Source: Anaerolineae bacterium
GTDB taxonomy: Bacteria; Pseudomonadota; Alphaproteobacteria; DSM-16000; Inquilinaceae
Direction: 5' to 3'
Assembly (NCBI GenBank): GCA_028285185.1
Contig: JANQQD010000001.1
Coordinates: 1 to 43,413, forward strand
Length of the DNA stretch: 43,413 nucleotides
Shown here: piece after piece, positions 15,859 through 25,950 of the stretch
Layout: each line of letters begins with the position of its first letter
Position numbering within the stretch: the stretch's first letter is position 1
Program-made: the position numbers and the translations under genes
Notes under the pieces: generated by a model
Seen by the model: only the letters and a program-made list of their open reading frames with translations
Told to the model about the DNA's origin: nothing
The model's database searches: none

Positions 15859-16713
15859 ATGAACGGCATGATGCGCACGGCCATGCTGATGGCCGCGATG
15901 ACCGCGCTGTTCCTGGGCGCGGGTTTCCTGTTGGCCGGCGAAGGCGGGATCATCATCGCGCTGATGATCGCCGTGGGCATGAACGCGTTCGCCTATTGGA
16001 ACGCGGACAAGATGGTGCTGCGCATGCATGGCGCGCAGGAGGTGGATGCCAGTTCCGCCCCCCAGTTCCATGCCCTGGTGGCGCAGCTGGCGGAACGGGC
16101 GAACCTGCCCATGCCGCGCGTCTACATCATCGAGAACGACCAGCCCAACGCCTTTGCCACCGGCCGAAACCCGGACAACGCGGCCGTTGCCGCCACGACT
16201 GGGCTGATGCGCCGGCTCGACACTGAGGAGCTAGCGGGGGTCATGGCGCATGAGCTGGCCCATGTGCGCAATCGCGACACCCTGATCATGACCATCACGG
16301 CCACACTGGCCGGGGCGCTCTCGATGCTGGCCAATTTCGCGTTGTTCTTCGGCGGCAACCGCAACAGCCCGCTGGGCATCGTCGGCATCATCCTGATGAT
16401 GGTGCTGGCGCCACTGGCCGCCGCCATGGTGCAGATGGCCATCAGCCGGTCGCGCGAATACGAGGCCGACCGCATCGGTGCCGAAATCTGCGGCCGGCCG
16501 ATGTGGCTGGCCCGAGCGCTGGAGAAGATCGACCGGTTCGCTAAGGGGATCGTCAATCACCAAGCGGAGCGCAACCCGGCGACCGCGCACATGTTCATCA
16601 TCAATCCACTGCATGCGCAGGCCGTGGACGGGCTGTTCTCGACCCACCCGAACACCACCAACCGGATTTCCCGCCTGCGCCAGATGGCCGGCGTGGCCGG
16701 CCCCTGGGGCTGA
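15859..16713 (+). CDS. htpX: Membrane zinc metalloprotease HtpX
   Basis: HtpX degrades misfolded inner-membrane proteins together with FtsH. The 284-residue protein has two N-terminal membrane helices (about 6-26 and 31-48), the zinc-binding HELAH at 131-135 in [13 protein letters not shown], two further hydrophobic segments (about 143-165 and 171-195), and the third-ligand motif [12 protein letters not shown] (Glu202). All catalytic residues are intact. Length is normal. A GAGAG/GACGGA stretch precedes the ATG. It converges with the DUF882 gene 25 nt downstream. Confidence 0.96.
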   Translation: MNGMMRTAMLMAAMTALFLGAGFLLAGEGGIIIALMIAVGMNAFAYWNADKMVLRMHGAQEVDASSAPQFHALVAQLAERANLPMPRVYIIENDQPNAFATGRNPDNAAVAATTGLMRRLDTEELAGVMAHELAHVRNRDTLIMTITATLAGALSMLANFALFFGGNRNSPLGIVGIILMMVLAPLAAAMVQMAISRSREYEADRIGAEICGRPMWLARALEKIDRFAKGIVNHQAERNPATAHMFIINPLHAQAVDGLFSTHPNTTNRISRLRQMAGVAGPWG

Positions 16714-16738
16714 TCCGGCAGGTCCGGGGATGGGCGCC

Positions 16739-17353
16739 CTACCAGAGCGGCTGGATCCAGTGCCGTCGCGGGCCGGTGTCGAGATGGGCGAACTGGCTGC
16801 GCATATAGACGCCGACACCGCCGGCGCCTGAGCTCTGCACCATGTCGTAGAGGAAGTAGATGCCGTAGCCCTGCGCGGAGATGTCAATGGCGCGGCCGAA
16901 TTTATGATAGCTGTTCTGCGCCGCCCCTTCGGACCTGAGCAACGCATTGGTCCGCTCGGTGCGGTAGGCGGAATGGACGTTCAGGGTGACACGCGCCCCA
17001 TGGGTTCTCAGATAGTTGCGCTGCACGGTCCACAGAATGTCGAGCAGCCGGGGGTCCATCTCGCTGGCCGCGGCTTCGCGATGGTCGCGCAGGAACCAGT
17101 TCAGCCGGGGCAATGCGGCTGCGAAATAGCCTTCCCCGTTGTGGTAGACGTCGCGAAAGCTTTCGCCGGTGTGCACGTTGTAGAGGCGCAGCTCGCGCGG
17201 CTCGCCCGGCGACGCCAGCGCGGGCCGCGCAATCAGCGCTGCCCCCGCACCGGCCAGAAGCGACCGCCGTCCCACCCGCGGAAATGCCAAAGCCCCTGCC
17301 CTCGTCTTGTCGGAACAACCGCGCCGGCCCGAATCGGCGACGCCAAGGATCAT
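16739..17353 (-). CDS. Exported DUF882/YcbK-type M15-family peptidase-like protein
   Basis: The 204-residue protein carries a twin-arginine-like export signal (VGRRSLLAGAGAALIARPAL ending near ALAS) after a long basic N-terminus. The DUF882 domain follows: ELRLYNVHTGESFRDVYHNG, then HSAYRTERTN, YHKFGRAIDIS and FAHLDTGPRRHW. The His and Asp residues of these motifs match the zinc site of M15 D,D-peptidases, so it may trim peptidoglycan; catalytic activity in this family is inferred. The start at 17353 gives a long pre-RR stretch, and a later start closer to the RR motif is possible. It is divergent from rsmB. Confidence 0.87.
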   Translation of the reverse strand: MILGVADSGRRGCSDKTRAGALAFPRVGRRSLLAGAGAALIARPALASPGEPRELRLYNVHTGESFRDVYHNGEGYFAAALPRLNWFLRDHREAAASEMDPRLLDILWTVQRNYLRTHGARVTLNVHSAYRTERTNALLRSEGAAQNSYHKFGRAIDISAQGYGIYFLYDMVQSSGAGGVGVYMRSQFAHLDTGPRRHWIQPLW

Positions 17354-17394
17354 ATCGTGCGTTTACAAAGTAACAGTTTACCGCAGCCCACATC

Positions 17395-17404
17395 GAATCG
17401 ATTC
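17395..17404. repeat. 10-bp palindrome holding two overlapping CcrM (GANTC) sites
   Basis: GAATCGATTC is a perfect palindrome made of GAATC and GATTC. It sits in the 86-nt divergent promoter region between the DUF882 gene and rsmB, 36 nt before the rsmB GTG. GANTC is the target of the cell-cycle methylase CcrM in alphaproteobacteria. A direct repeat GTTTAC (17361-17366 and 17376-17381) lies next to it. Confidence 0.5.
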
Positions 17405-17439
17405 CTCGTGACCCGGTACCGCCACACGCGTGAGGGCGC

Positions 17440-18756
17440 GTGAGCGGACCAGCCAGGAATGGATCGCAGACCGCGAGCGGCCTGCCCGCCCGACGGGCGG
17501 CGCTTGGTCTTGTCGACGCGGTGCTGGCCCGCCGCCGTCCCCTGGACGAGGCGCTGGAGGCGCTCGATCCGCGGCTGAGCCCACGCGACAGGGCCTTCGC
17601 GCGGCATCTCGCCGCCACAGTGCTGCGGCGGCTGGGCCAGATCGACGCCGTCATCGCCGATGCGCTGAAAGAGGGCCTGCCGAAACGGGCATCGGCCGTT
17701 CAGGCCATCCTGCGGCTGGGCCTGGCACAGCTGTTGTTCCTGGACACACCGCCGCATGCGGCCGTGTCCACCAGCGTCGATCTGGCCGAGCGCGAAGGGG
17801 CCGTCCGGTACAAGGGGCTGGTCAATGCCGTTCTGCGCGGGGCGGCGCGGGACAGGGCCGGCCTGACGAAGCGGCAGGACGAAGCCCGCCTGAACACGCC
17901 CGGCTGGCTCTGGCAACGCTGGTCGGATGCCTATGGCGCAGAAGCCGCGCGGGCCATCGGCACCACCCACCTGCAGGAGCCGCCGCTCGACATCACGGTG
18001 AAGGCGGATGCCGAAGCCTGGGCGGCAAAGCTTGGTGCGGAGATTCTGCCGACAGGCACGCTGCGGCGCCGGATTGATGGGCCCGTGACTGCGCTGCCTG
18101 GCTTCGCGGAGGGGGCGTGGTGGGTGCAGGATGCTGGCGCGGCCCTGCCCGCACGCCTGATTGGCGCCAGCGCCGGCATGACCGTCGTCGACCTATGCGC
18201 CGCGCCGGGCGGCAAGACCGCGCAGCTCGCGGCAGCCGGCGCCGACGTGATCGCCGTCGACCGCTCGGCACCGCGGCTGGACCGTCTGCACGAAAACCTG
18301 AGCCGCCTGGACCTCACGGCCCGGACGGTAAAGGCTGACGCCGCGACGTGGCAGCCCGACGGGCAAATCGACGCCGTGCTGCTGGATGCGCCCTGCACCG
18401 CGACCGGCACGATCCGCCGGCATCCGGACATCGCCCGGCTGAAGCGGCCGGAAGACGTGGCGAAGCTGGCTGAGGCGCAGCGGCGTCTGCTGGACGCGGC
18501 CGTAACCGTTGTGAAACCCGGCGGCCTCTTGGTATGGAGCACGTGTTCGCTGGAACCGGAGGAAGGCGAGCTGCAGATCGACCGGCTGCTGGCCTCCGGC
18601 GCCCCCGTCCGTCGCGAGCCAATCGGTGCAGAGGAGGTGGGCGGCCTGTCCGAGATCCTGTCGGATGCCGGCGACGTGCGCAGCCTGCCCTGCCATGGTG
18701 CCGCATTCGGGGGCATGGACGGCTTTCATATCGCCCGACTCCGCCGAATCGGGTAA
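17440..18756 (+). CDS. rsmB: 16S rRNA (cytosine-C5)-methyltransferase RsmB (Sun/Fmu family)
   Basis: RsmB methylates C967 of 16S rRNA. The 438-residue protein has an N-terminal NusB-like RNA-binding domain (about 18-140; [20 protein letters not shown]) and a Rossmann methyltransferase domain. The SAM-binding motif is [14 protein letters not shown] (251-264). The PC motif [17 protein letters not shown] has Cys319, and the catalytic [11 protein letters not shown] has Cys369. Both cysteines needed for RNA m5C chemistry are present. The start is GTG at 17440. It heads the rsmB-rpe-heparinase order typical of Rhodospirillales; rpe begins 25 nt later. Confidence 0.95.
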   Translation: MSGPARNGSQTASGLPARRAALGLVDAVLARRRPLDEALEALDPRLSPRDRAFARHLAATVLRRLGQIDAVIADALKEGLPKRASAVQAILRLGLAQLLFLDTPPHAAVSTSVDLAEREGAVRYKGLVNAVLRGAARDRAGLTKRQDEARLNTPGWLWQRWSDAYGAEAARAIGTTHLQEPPLDITVKADAEAWAAKLGAEILPTGTLRRRIDGPVTALPGFAEGAWWVQDAGAALPARLIGASAGMTVVDLCAAPGGKTAQLAAAGADVIAVDRSAPRLDRLHENLSRLDLTARTVKADAATWQPDGQIDAVLLDAPCTATGTIRRHPDIARLKRPEDVAKLAEAQRRLLDAAVTVVKPGGLLVWSTCSLEPEEGELQIDRLLASGAPVRREPIGAEEVGGLSEILSDAGDVRSLPCHGAAFGGMDGFHIARLRRIG

Positions 18757-18781
18757 GGTCGCGAGGCAAGGGATTCGCCTT

Positions 18782-19462
18782 ATGCAACAAGCCGTTCGCA
18801 TCGCTCCGTCGATCTTGTCCGCCGATTTCGCCCGCCTGGGCGAAGAGGTCGTGGCCGTGGCCGAGGCCGGCGCCGACTGGATCCACATCGACGTCATGGA
18901 CGGCCATTTCGTGCCGAATCTGACGATCGGCCCGGCCGTCGTGCGCGCCCTGCGGCCGGCCAGCCGGCTGCCGTTCGACGTGCATCTGATGATCGCACCG
19001 GTCGACCCGCTGGTGCCGGCCTTCATCGAGGCGGGGGCCGATATCGTAACCTTCCACCCCGAGGCCGGACCGCACGCCCATCGCACCATCCAGCTGATCC
19101 GGTCGCTCGGGGCCAAGGCCGGCCTGGCGCTGAACCCCGGAACGCCGATTTCAGCGGTGGAGGAGTTGCTGGGCGATATCGATCTGGTGCTGGTGATGAC
19201 GGTCAATCCCGGCTTCGGCGGCCAGAAATTCATCGCCTCGCAACTGCGCAAGATCGCGCGCCTGCGCACCCTGTTGGACAGCCTGCCGAATCACGTGGAC
19301 CTTCAGGTCGACGGCGGCATCAACACCGACACGGCCGCAGAGGCCGTTGCGGCGGGTGCCGATGTGCTGGTGGCCGGCACGGCGACGTTTGTCGACGGCC
19401 CGGACCACTACGCCGGGAACATGCGCAAGCTGCGTCCGCAGGCCAGCGTGGCCGCTAAATGA
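18782..19462 (+). CDS. rpe: Ribulose-phosphate 3-epimerase
   Basis: Rpe interconverts ribulose-5-phosphate and xylulose-5-phosphate in the pentose phosphate pathway or Calvin cycle. The 226-residue TIM barrel shows [15 protein letters not shown] near the start, the metal and catalytic motif [37 protein letters not shown], and the phosphate loop [20 protein letters not shown]. All active-site motifs are present. The frame runs open upstream into rsmB, but the ATG at 18782 gives the conserved N-terminus. The stop overlaps the next start by 4 nt (ATGA). Confidence 0.97.
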   Translation: MQQAVRIAPSILSADFARLGEEVVAVAEAGADWIHIDVMDGHFVPNLTIGPAVVRALRPASRLPFDVHLMIAPVDPLVPAFIEAGADIVTFHPEAGPHAHRTIQLIRSLGAKAGLALNPGTPISAVEELLGDIDLVLVMTVNPGFGGQKFIASQLRKIARLRTLLDSLPNHVDLQVDGGINTDTAAEAVAAGADVLVAGTATFVDGPDHYAGNMRKLRPQASVAAK

Positions 19463-21132
19463 CGGTGCTGGAGGGGAGCCGCCCGACACTGATGCCCCGC
19501 GTCGGCCGCGGCCTGAGCCGCCTGCTCTACGGATCGCCCCTCTACCCGCTGACCCTGCGCGGCCGGCCGCCGAGCGACCTCCGCCTGGCCTTCACCGATG
19601 GCTGGCCCGGCGATCCGGAGCTTGGGGCCCGCATGGTCTTCGGCAGCTTCCGCCTGGCCGGGCATGAGTTCGTCGGCGGGGCCGATATCTGGAAGGACGA
19701 AAGCCTGCCGGAGCCGACGCTGTTCGCCCTGCACGGCTGCTGCTGGCTGAAGCATCTGCGCGCCCTGGGCGGCGATGCCGCACGGCGCCAGGCCCGCGTC
19801 ATGATCGGCGCCTGGATCGAGCGGTTCGGGCGCTGGCATCCGGTGACCTGGCGGCCCGACATTCTCGGCTGCCGCATCGCCAACTGGCTGGCGGCCTATG
19901 ACTTCTTCATCGCCAGTGCCGATGACGCGTTCCGCGCCCGCCTGTTTGCCAGTTTGAGCGCACAGGTCCGCCATCTGGCCCGCGCGCTGCCCGGTGACTG
20001 TCGCGGGCTTGAGTTGATCTTCGCCATCAAGGGCCTGGTCATCGGCTGTCTGGCCCTGCCGGAAGGCGCCGCACGAATGCCGGCGGCGCTCCGGCAGCTC
20101 GAGCAGATCCTGGCCCAGCAGGTGCTGGCCGATGGCGGGCATGTCCGGCGCAATCCGTCGGTCCATGTCGAGGTGCTGCGGCAGCTCGTTGACATGCGCA
20201 ACGCCATGCGGGCTGCCCATGCCGCGGACGGCAGCCAGCCAGAACCCCCACAACCCCTGTTGCAGGCGATCGACCGTATGGCGGCAGCCCTCAGGCTGCT
20301 GCGGCACGGTGACGGCGGCCTCGCCCTGTTCAATGGCGGCGGCGAAGGCGACCCGGCGGAGATCAACGCCGTTCTGTCACAGGCAGGGGCGACCGGGCGG
20401 CCCCTGAAGAGCGCACGCTATTGGGGGTTCGAGCGGGTGGTGGCCGGGCGTACCCTGGTCTTGATGGATGTCGGCGCACCGCCGCCGGCCGGCGACGATG
20501 TCGGCGCCCATGCCGGCCCGCTGGCGTTCGAGCTGTCCGTCGGTCGTCAGCGCCTGATCGTCAATTGCGGCGGTACCGCGCCGGTCGGGAGCGGCGGCCA
20601 GCTTGCCGAGGCGCTGCGTGGCACGGCCGCACATTCGACGCTCTCGCTGGGCGAAACCAATGCCATCCCCCTCACGCCCGGCGCGGGCGTTGCCGTGGAC
20701 GGTGTCACCGTCACGGCCAGCCGGTTCGAAGAAGACAGCGCGGTGCTGATCGATGCCAGCCATGACGGCTATCGGCCGCGCCTGGGGCTGGTGCATCGGC
20801 GACAGCTCTACATCAATGCGGGCGGCGACGATATCCGCGGCGAAGACCTTGTCATGGGCCTCGGCACCCCGCCGCCGTTTGCGATCCGCTTCCATCTTCA
20901 TCCGAGCGTGAAGGCCGCGATCATCCAGGCAGGAAGTGCGGCCTTGCTGCGCCCACCGACGGGGGCGGGGTGGCGCTTCCGCTGCCAGAACGGTAGCCTT
21001 GCCTTGGAAGAGAGCCTCTATGCCGCCGCGGAAGAAGAGCATCGGCGTAGCCAGCAACTGGTGATCACCGGCTCGGGTCTGCGGCCCGGCGATGTCGTCA
21101 AATGGGCACTGACCAGGGAAAGACGGGTCTGA
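19459..21132 (+). CDS. Heparinase II/III-like protein
   Basis: The 557-residue protein has an N-terminal alpha-helical barrel (about 80-290; [49 protein letters not shown]) and a C-terminal beta-rich heparinase II/III domain (about 305-545; [36 protein letters not shown]). No signal peptide is visible, although the fold is that of polysaccharide lyases. Such genes between rpe and purH are conserved in many Rhodospirillales, and their substrate is not established; a cell-envelope or capsular glycan is a guess. It is coupled to rpe by a 4-nt overlap, and its 3' end overlaps the cyclase gene by 31 nt. Confidence 0.9.
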   Translation: MTVLEGSRPTLMPRVGRGLSRLLYGSPLYPLTLRGRPPSDLRLAFTDGWPGDPELGARMVFGSFRLAGHEFVGGADIWKDESLPEPTLFALHGCCWLKHLRALGGDAARRQARVMIGAWIERFGRWHPVTWRPDILGCRIANWLAAYDFFIASADDAFRARLFASLSAQVRHLARALPGDCRGLELIFAIKGLVIGCLALPEGAARMPAALRQLEQILAQQVLADGGHVRRNPSVHVEVLRQLVDMRNAMRAAHAADGSQPEPPQPLLQAIDRMAAALRLLRHGDGGLALFNGGGEGDPAEINAVLSQAGATGRPLKSARYWGFERVVAGRTLVLMDVGAPPPAGDDVGAHAGPLAFELSVGRQRLIVNCGGTAPVGSGGQLAEALRGTAAHSTLSLGETNAIPLTPGAGVAVDGVTVTASRFEEDSAVLIDASHDGYRPRLGLVHRRQLYINAGGDDIRGEDLVMGLGTPPPFAIRFHLHPSVKAAIIQAGSAALLRPPTGAGWRFRCQNGSLALEESLYAAAEEEHRRSQQLVITGSGLRPGDVVKWALTRERRV

Positions 21133-22562
21133 CACCCCAGGCGGGGCGCATCGGCGATGCCACGGCGTTGCGCGGCCGCATGGAGGATCGCCTGCGCGCC
21201 GCCTTCGTGGAGGAGGAGCGCGCCGGCCTGTTGCTGTCCGCAAAGGTGCGGTCCGCGGCCCTGTCGGTCATCTTCATCTGGCAGCTGTTCTGGGCCACAG
21301 TCGACGGCTGGGCGCAGGTCTATATTCTGGGCCTGATCCTGACGCTGCTGCTGGTTGGCTTGGCGCAACTCTTGTTCGTCTGGATGCGGCGGTCGCCGGA
21401 CTGGCTGAACCATCTGTTCATTGCATTCGACTGCGCCTTCGTCGGCTTCGTGCTGGTCACCCCCAACCCGTTCATCGACGCCGAAGTGCATGTCCAGGGC
21501 GTGGTCAACAGCGGCAATTTCGCTGTCTTCTTTCTGTTCCTGATGCAGTCGACCTTCACCTACCGCACGCGACTGGTGCTGTGGTGCGGGGCCTGCATCG
21601 TCGCCACCTGGACGGCGGTGCTGCTCTACGTGCTGCAGCTTCCGGACGTGTATTCCGAGATCAACACGGAACTCACCGTCGAGGCCGTGGTGCGTGCCTA
21701 TCACGATCCCCATTTCGTGCTGTTCAGCGAATGGCTGTTCCAGATCATCGTCACGGTGCTCGTGACGGCCGGGCTGGCCCTGCTGGTCCGGCGCGCTCGG
21801 CAGGTGGCCATGGCGCGGGCGACGATGGAACGTGCACGCGCCAATCTGGCGCGCTATTTCCCGCCCAGCATGGTCGACCTGCTGGAATACCGCGACCGCG
21901 ACTTCGGACAGATGCGCCGCCAGAACGTGGCCGTGCTGTTTGCCGATATCCGGGACTTCACGGCCATGGCCGAGGCCATGCCGCCGGAGCAGGTGATGCA
22001 CCTTTTGCGGCGGTTCCATTCCTTGATGGAGGCGCAGGTCTTCGACCACGGCGGCACGCTGGAGAAGTATATCGGCGACGCCATGCTGGCGAGCTTCGGC
22101 GTCCCGTCGGAGGGCCCTAACGACGCGGCGCGGGCATTGTCCTGCAGCCGGGCGATGCTGCAGGCGATCGCCGCCTGGAACGCGGAGCGCAGGGCGGCCG
22201 GCGAAGTGCCGTTGACGTTGGGGATCGGCCTGAACTACGGACCGGCCGTTCAGGGCGATATCGGCACGGCCCGCAGCATGTCCTATGCCGTGATCGGCGA
22301 TACCGTGAACACCAGCAGCCGCCTGCAGGGTCTGGCGCGCGATCTCGGCCGGCCGCTGATCGCTAGCGATACCCTGGTCGCGCGTGTCCGTGAAGAGCTG
22401 GGCGAGCATGCGACAGACGTGCTGGACGGCCTGGAGCCTCTGGGCGAGCAGAGCCTGAAGGGTCGCACACGATCCATTGCCATCTGGGGCCTTCCGGCTG
22501 CAGATACCCAGCATCCGTCGACCGACAGGGTCGAGCCGCTGCGCCGTCCGGCGCGCGGATAA
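21102..22562 (+). CDS. Membrane-bound class III adenylyl cyclase
   Basis: The 486-residue protein has about six membrane helices (roughly 52-67, 72-94, 104-121, 137-151, 157-178, 209-229), a short helical linker (about 232-255), and a C-terminal class III cyclase domain (about 272-440). The catalytic residues are complete: metal-binding Asp282 and Asp285 in FADIRDF, Lys322 in EKYIGD and Asp400 in VIGDTVN (both predicting ATP rather than GTP), and Asn403 and Arg407 for the transition state. It should make cAMP at the inner membrane in response to an unknown signal. The chosen start overlaps heparinase by 31 nt; an ATG at 21180 would avoid the overlap. purH begins 17 nt after its stop. Confidence 0.93.
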   Translation: MGTDQGKTGLTPQAGRIGDATALRGRMEDRLRAAFVEEERAGLLLSAKVRSAALSVIFIWQLFWATVDGWAQVYILGLILTLLLVGLAQLLFVWMRRSPDWLNHLFIAFDCAFVGFVLVTPNPFIDAEVHVQGVVNSGNFAVFFLFLMQSTFTYRTRLVLWCGACIVATWTAVLLYVLQLPDVYSEINTELTVEAVVRAYHDPHFVLFSEWLFQIIVTVLVTAGLALLVRRARQVAMARATMERARANLARYFPPSMVDLLEYRDRDFGQMRRQNVAVLFADIRDFTAMAEAMPPEQVMHLLRRFHSLMEAQVFDHGGTLEKYIGDAMLASFGVPSEGPNDAARALSCSRAMLQAIAAWNAERRAAGEVPLTLGIGLNYGPAVQGDIGTARSMSYAVIGDTVNTSSRLQGLARDLGRPLIASDTLVARVREELGEHATDVLDGLEPLGEQSLKGRTRSIAIWGLPAADTQHPSTDRVEPLRRPARG

Positions 22563-22579
22563 CCGGCCAGGGAGCCGTC

Positions 22580-24172
22580 ATGTCAGACAGCCTGATCGCC
22601 ATTCGCCGTGCGTTGGTGTCCGTATCCGACAAGACCGGCGTCGTCGACCTTGCCGATGCGCTGGCCAAACGGGGCGTGGAGATCCTGTCCACCGGCGGCA
22701 CCGCCGCGGCGCTGGAAGAAGCGGACATCCCGGTGCGCGAGGTCTCCCGCCACACCGGCTTTCCGGAGATCATGGACGGCAGGGTGAAGACCCTGCACCC
22801 GAAGATCCATGGCGGCCTGCTGGCGCGGCGCGACAGCGACGACCATCTGGACGCGCTGGCGGATTACGGAATCGCCCCGATCGACCTACTGGTGTCCAAC
22901 CTCTATCCGTTCGAAGAAACGGTGCGCCGCAGCGCCGATGCCGCGGCAGCCATCGAGAACATCGACATCGGTGGCGTGGCGATGATCCGGGCCGCGGCCA
23001 AGAACCACGAATTCGTCACCGTTGTCACCGACCCCGGCGACTATGCCTGTCTGATGGCGGAGTTGGCGGAATACGACGGCTGCACCACACCGGGCCTGCG
23101 CGCCCGTCTGGCGGCGGCGGCCTTCGGCCGGACGGCAGCCTATGATGCCGCGATCGCGCAATGGTTCTCCGGCAATCTGGGCGATCCCTTCCCGCGGCAC
23201 TACGCCATGGCCGGCCAGCTGGCGCAGACCCTGCGATACGGCGAGAACCCGCATCAGAGTGCGGCCCTCTACGTCTCCGAACCGCCCCGCCCGGGTGCGG
23301 CGACGGCGCGGCAGATCCAGGGCAAGGAGCTGAGCTACAACAACCTGAACGACACCGATGCGGCCTATGAGCTGGTGGCGGAATTCGACGCCGCCCAACC
23401 GGCCACTGTGATCGTCAAGCACGCCAATCCCTGCGGCGCGGCCTGCGGTGCGACCTTGGTGGAATCCTATTTCAAGGCGCTGGCGGCCGATCCGGTCAGC
23501 GCCTTCGGCGGCATCATCGCGGTCAACCGCCCGCTGGATGGGGCGACGGCCAAGGCAATTGCGGAGCTGTTCTGCGAAGTGGTGATCGCACCGGCGGTGA
23601 GCGATGAGGCGGCGGAGATCCTGGCCGGAAAGAAAAACCTGCGGGTGCTGGAGGCCGGCACGCTGCCGGACCCGGCGGCGACGGGCCACACGGTGCGAGC
23701 ACTTTCCGGCGGCTTCCTGGTGCAGGACCGCGACCACGGCCGCGCGACGCCGCAGGACTTCAAGGTCGTCACCGACCGCGCGCCGACCGACGCTGAGATG
23801 GCCGATCTCGACTTCGCCTGGCGCGTGGCCAAGCATGTGAAATCGAACGCTATCGTCTATGCCAAGAACCGGGCGATCGTCGGCGTCGGCGCGGGCCAGA
23901 TGAGCCGGGTGGACAGCGCCCGCATTGCCGCGGCCAAGGCCGATGAGATGGGCGCCCGCGAGGGCGAACCCGCTGGCAGCCGCACCCAGGGCTCGGTCGT
24001 CGCCTCCGACGCCTTCTTCCCCTTCGCAGACGGCCTGGAAGCCGCCATCGCCGCCGGCGCCACCGCCGTGATCCAGCCCGGCGGCTCGGTCCGCGACGAC
24101 GAGGTGATCGCCGCCGCCAACCGCGCCGGTGTAGCCATGGTGTTCACCGGCATGCGGCACTTCCGGCATTGA
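22580..24172 (+). CDS. purH: Bifunctional AICAR formyltransferase / IMP cyclohydrolase
   Basis: PurH carries out the last two steps of IMP synthesis. The 530-residue protein has the N-terminal IMP cyclohydrolase (MGS-like) domain (about 1-150; [35 protein letters not shown]) and the AICAR formyltransferase domain (about 190-530; [53 protein letters not shown]). Length and motifs are normal. AGGGAG 7 nt before the ATG supports the start. It ends the rsmB-rpe-heparinase-cyclase run; the next gene is on the other strand. Confidence 0.98.
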   Translation: MSDSLIAIRRALVSVSDKTGVVDLADALAKRGVEILSTGGTAAALEEADIPVREVSRHTGFPEIMDGRVKTLHPKIHGGLLARRDSDDHLDALADYGIAPIDLLVSNLYPFEETVRRSADAAAAIENIDIGGVAMIRAAAKNHEFVTVVTDPGDYACLMAELAEYDGCTTPGLRARLAAAAFGRTAAYDAAIAQWFSGNLGDPFPRHYAMAGQLAQTLRYGENPHQSAALYVSEPPRPGAATARQIQGKELSYNNLNDTDAAYELVAEFDAAQPATVIVKHANPCGAACGATLVESYFKALAADPVSAFGGIIAVNRPLDGATAKAIAELFCEVVIAPAVSDEAAEILAGKKNLRVLEAGTLPDPAATGHTVRALSGGFLVQDRDHGRATPQDFKVVTDRAPTDAEMADLDFAWRVAKHVKSNAIVYAKNRAIVGVGAGQMSRVDSARIAAAKADEMGAREGEPAGSRTQGSVVASDAFFPFADGLEAAIAAGATAVIQPGGSVRDDEVIAAANRAGVAMVFTGMRHFRH

Positions 24173-24358
24173 GGGTGGGTGTCGGGCAAGGGAGGGGGCA
24201 TCGCCACGCTGAAGGGACGGTGCGCGCGGCGGTTGGGGGCTCTGAACGTCCGGGCCCAGATCGAAGCACCTGACGACGACGTCGCCCGGGCGGCAGCGAT
24301 GTGGACGGTGCAGCCAATGGAGGCGGACTGAGTACCTCGCCACTCCCACGGCCAGCGT

Positions 24359-25393
24359 TCAGCGCGGGCGCAGTTCCCAGAGCGAGAGGTGGTGACGACC
24401 GCCAGTCGCGAGCCGAGCGACGCCGCCCCGGCGTCCCGGCAGGACGGCAACCGTGGAACAGTATGGCCGCTCGGCCCGCGCCAGCAACCGCCCCTCCCCA
24501 ACGGACCAGATATCCAAGCAACCGAAGCTCGCATAAGCGATCCGGTCGGGGCCGAGCGCGGCGATGACGTCGCCGTCCCATTCGCATGCCAGGCTCCGGA
24601 TTGGCGCCTCTCCACCGAGTTCCCAGACATCGAGTCGGCATTCTTCAAGAGGCCCTGCCGTCACGTAGTGCGACGGTGTGAGCGCGCAGCCCGTGAAGAG
24701 AGGGGGACCGCCGGCGTTTAGATGCGTGACCCGGTCCGCCGCGAGATCCACGAGATAGACGTCGTCCTGGTCGATCACCGAAGCGAGCAGCCGGGCCGGG
24801 CCTAGCGTCAGCAGAACCTGGCAGCCGTCGAGCGGAACCTTCCGGACGGGCCGCGCTTCCCTGCCCGCGAAGACGAGCAAACCAAGCTCAGGGTCTGCGA
24901 GCGCGAAATGCTCGGGGTCGAGCGCGACAAGCGTCTCAACCAGGGGTGGGATCCGGATCGCGTGACCGCAGCGGCGCGTATCCAGATCCCAGTGGCGAAG
25001 GACCCCGTCGCTGGACGTCGTCACGACCGTCCGAGTGTCGAGCACGGCGAGGGCGTCGATCTTCGGGTCGGAAAGCGGATCGAAGGAGATCTCCGGAACG
25101 CCCTGGATGGGGACCGGCGTTGGATCGTCGACACCGGTCCCGAGCGTCGCAACCGACGCCCCCGCCTCGGTCGACCAGAGCCGAAGCCCGACCCCCGGGC
25201 CCCCGGTCACGAACCGGTCCGGCCCGAGCGGGGCGAGCCAGGTGATCCATTCATGATCGGGGCGGTCGAAGCGACGGATCTCGACAAGTTCGACCTCCGC
25301 AGGCTCCGGCCCCGGTTCGGGGGGCGGCAACATCCGTAGTCCGGTCGGCCAGGGAAGCCGGGGATCAGCGGCGGAAACGGAGGGCGCGGTCAT
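24359..25393 (-). CDS. Cytoplasmic WD40-like beta-propeller protein of unknown function
   Basis: The 344-residue protein has no signal peptide. After a proline-rich N-terminus (about 13-33) it shows at least five propeller blades, each ending in a WD-like element: [27 protein letters not shown] and, at the C-terminus, LSLWEL. The connecting repeats often contain ALGPDR or ALDPEH type turns. I recognise the fold but no family or partner. WD40 proteins are scaffolds, so the propeller suggests a binding role only. Its ATG overlaps the TGA of a 77-codon ORF (25390-25393). It sits between purH and the betaine enzyme without relation to either, suggesting an acquired gene. Confidence 0.75.
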   Translation of the reverse strand: MTAPSVSAADPRLPWPTGLRMLPPPEPGPEPAEVELVEIRRFDRPDHEWITWLAPLGPDRFVTGGPGVGLRLWSTEAGASVATLGTGVDDPTPVPIQGVPEISFDPLSDPKIDALAVLDTRTVVTTSSDGVLRHWDLDTRRCGHAIRIPPLVETLVALDPEHFALADPELGLLVFAGREARPVRKVPLDGCQVLLTLGPARLLASVIDQDDVYLVDLAADRVTHLNAGGPPLFTGCALTPSHYVTAGPLEECRLDVWELGGEAPIRSLACEWDGDVIAALGPDRIAYASFGCLDIWSVGEGRLLARAERPYCSTVAVLPGRRGGVARLATGGRHHLSLWELRPR

Positions 25394-25623
25394 GCGTCAT
25401 CCTCCGCGGCTGCGAACCTGCAGGCAAGCGGCTCAGGGCCTTGCAGCCACCTCGCCCTTCGCTCCGCGCGCCCGGCCACCGATCGGAATCGGCCGGGAGC
25501 AGGGGTCGTCAGCATCGTCACGGAAACTTCTCGCACGGAATCTCCCAACGATACGAACCGGATGGAGGGTGAAAGCGTTTGCCGTTCGAGGATTTGTCGC
25601 TTTTGAGGCTTGCAGCGACGCAT
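25390..25623 (-). CDS. Small ORF translationally coupled to the WD40-like gene
   Basis: Up to 77 residues; an internal ATG at 25515 would give a 41-residue version starting MLTTPAPGRFRS. The C-terminal part (FRSVAGRAERRARWLQGPEP, then [12 protein letters not shown]) is arginine-rich and then acidic. No family is recognised. The reason to consider it real is its position: its TGA overlaps the ATG of the WD40 gene (ATGA), the pattern seen for coupled genes throughout this window. No convincing Shine-Dalgarno is visible. It could equally be a chance frame or the leader of the WD40 message. Confidence 0.35.
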   Translation of the reverse strand: MRRCKPQKRQILERQTLSPSIRFVSLGDSVREVSVTMLTTPAPGRFRSVAGRAERRARWLQGPEPLACRFAAAEDDA

Positions 25624-25950
25624 TCAGGCTATAATGTCATGAACGAATAAGACCGGCGCCTGAAAATACCACACACGATCGGCGTGGACGTCCGACCGAT
25701 CGCAACGCCGGGTTCCCGTGGTCAGGAACGGCGCACCGAAGCAGCCGTCTGCATCAAGACCTCCACCAGCCCTCGCCCCGGTTTGTCCCGCCAAGGGACT
25801 CCGGACGGCAAGGGATGAGGTCAGCGCCGTCGCTTCCGCCAAGACGTAACGTCCGGCGGGTTGACGCACGGCTGCCTTCGATCGGCTGGCCGCCGCCACG
25901 GCTTTGATGCTGCGGGATTTTCCCCGCAAGCAACGCAACCGGAGTGAGAA
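25624..25950 (+). other. 327-bp leader region of the betaine synthesis gene
   Basis: There is no protein gene on either strand that I can support. A perfect TATAAT lies at 25630-25635 but has no well-spaced -35 box (TTGAGG at 21 nt or TTGCAG at 14 nt). Two perfect inverted repeats follow: CGATCGG/CCGATCG (25676-25682 with 25696-25702) and CCGGACG/CGTCCGG (25801-25807 with 25850-25856). TTGACG occurs at 25861 without a good -10. If transcription starts near 25642 the mRNA would have a structured leader of about 310 nt. I do not recognise a SAM, SAH or glycine riboswitch core in it. Confidence 0.5.
25801..25856. repeat. Inverted repeat in the leader of the betaine synthesis gene
   Basis: CCGGACG (25801-25807) and CGTCCGG (25850-25856) are perfect complements 42 nt apart; CCCG (25787-25790) and CGGG (25857-25860) could extend the helix across an asymmetric loop. 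It may form an RNA structure about 90 nt before the start codon. Confidence 0.45.

Noticed and set aside
21018-22514. 498-codon minus-strand ORF
   Set aside because: Antisense to the cyclase gene, histidine/glutamine/arginine-rich, no domain; a shadow frame.
22886-24349. 487-codon minus-strand ORF
   Set aside because: Antisense to purH, no recognisable domain.
25660-25950. Known SAM, SAH or glycine riboswitch before the methyltransferase fusion
   Set aside because: The conserved cores of these classes are not visible by eye; only generic inverted repeats are present.
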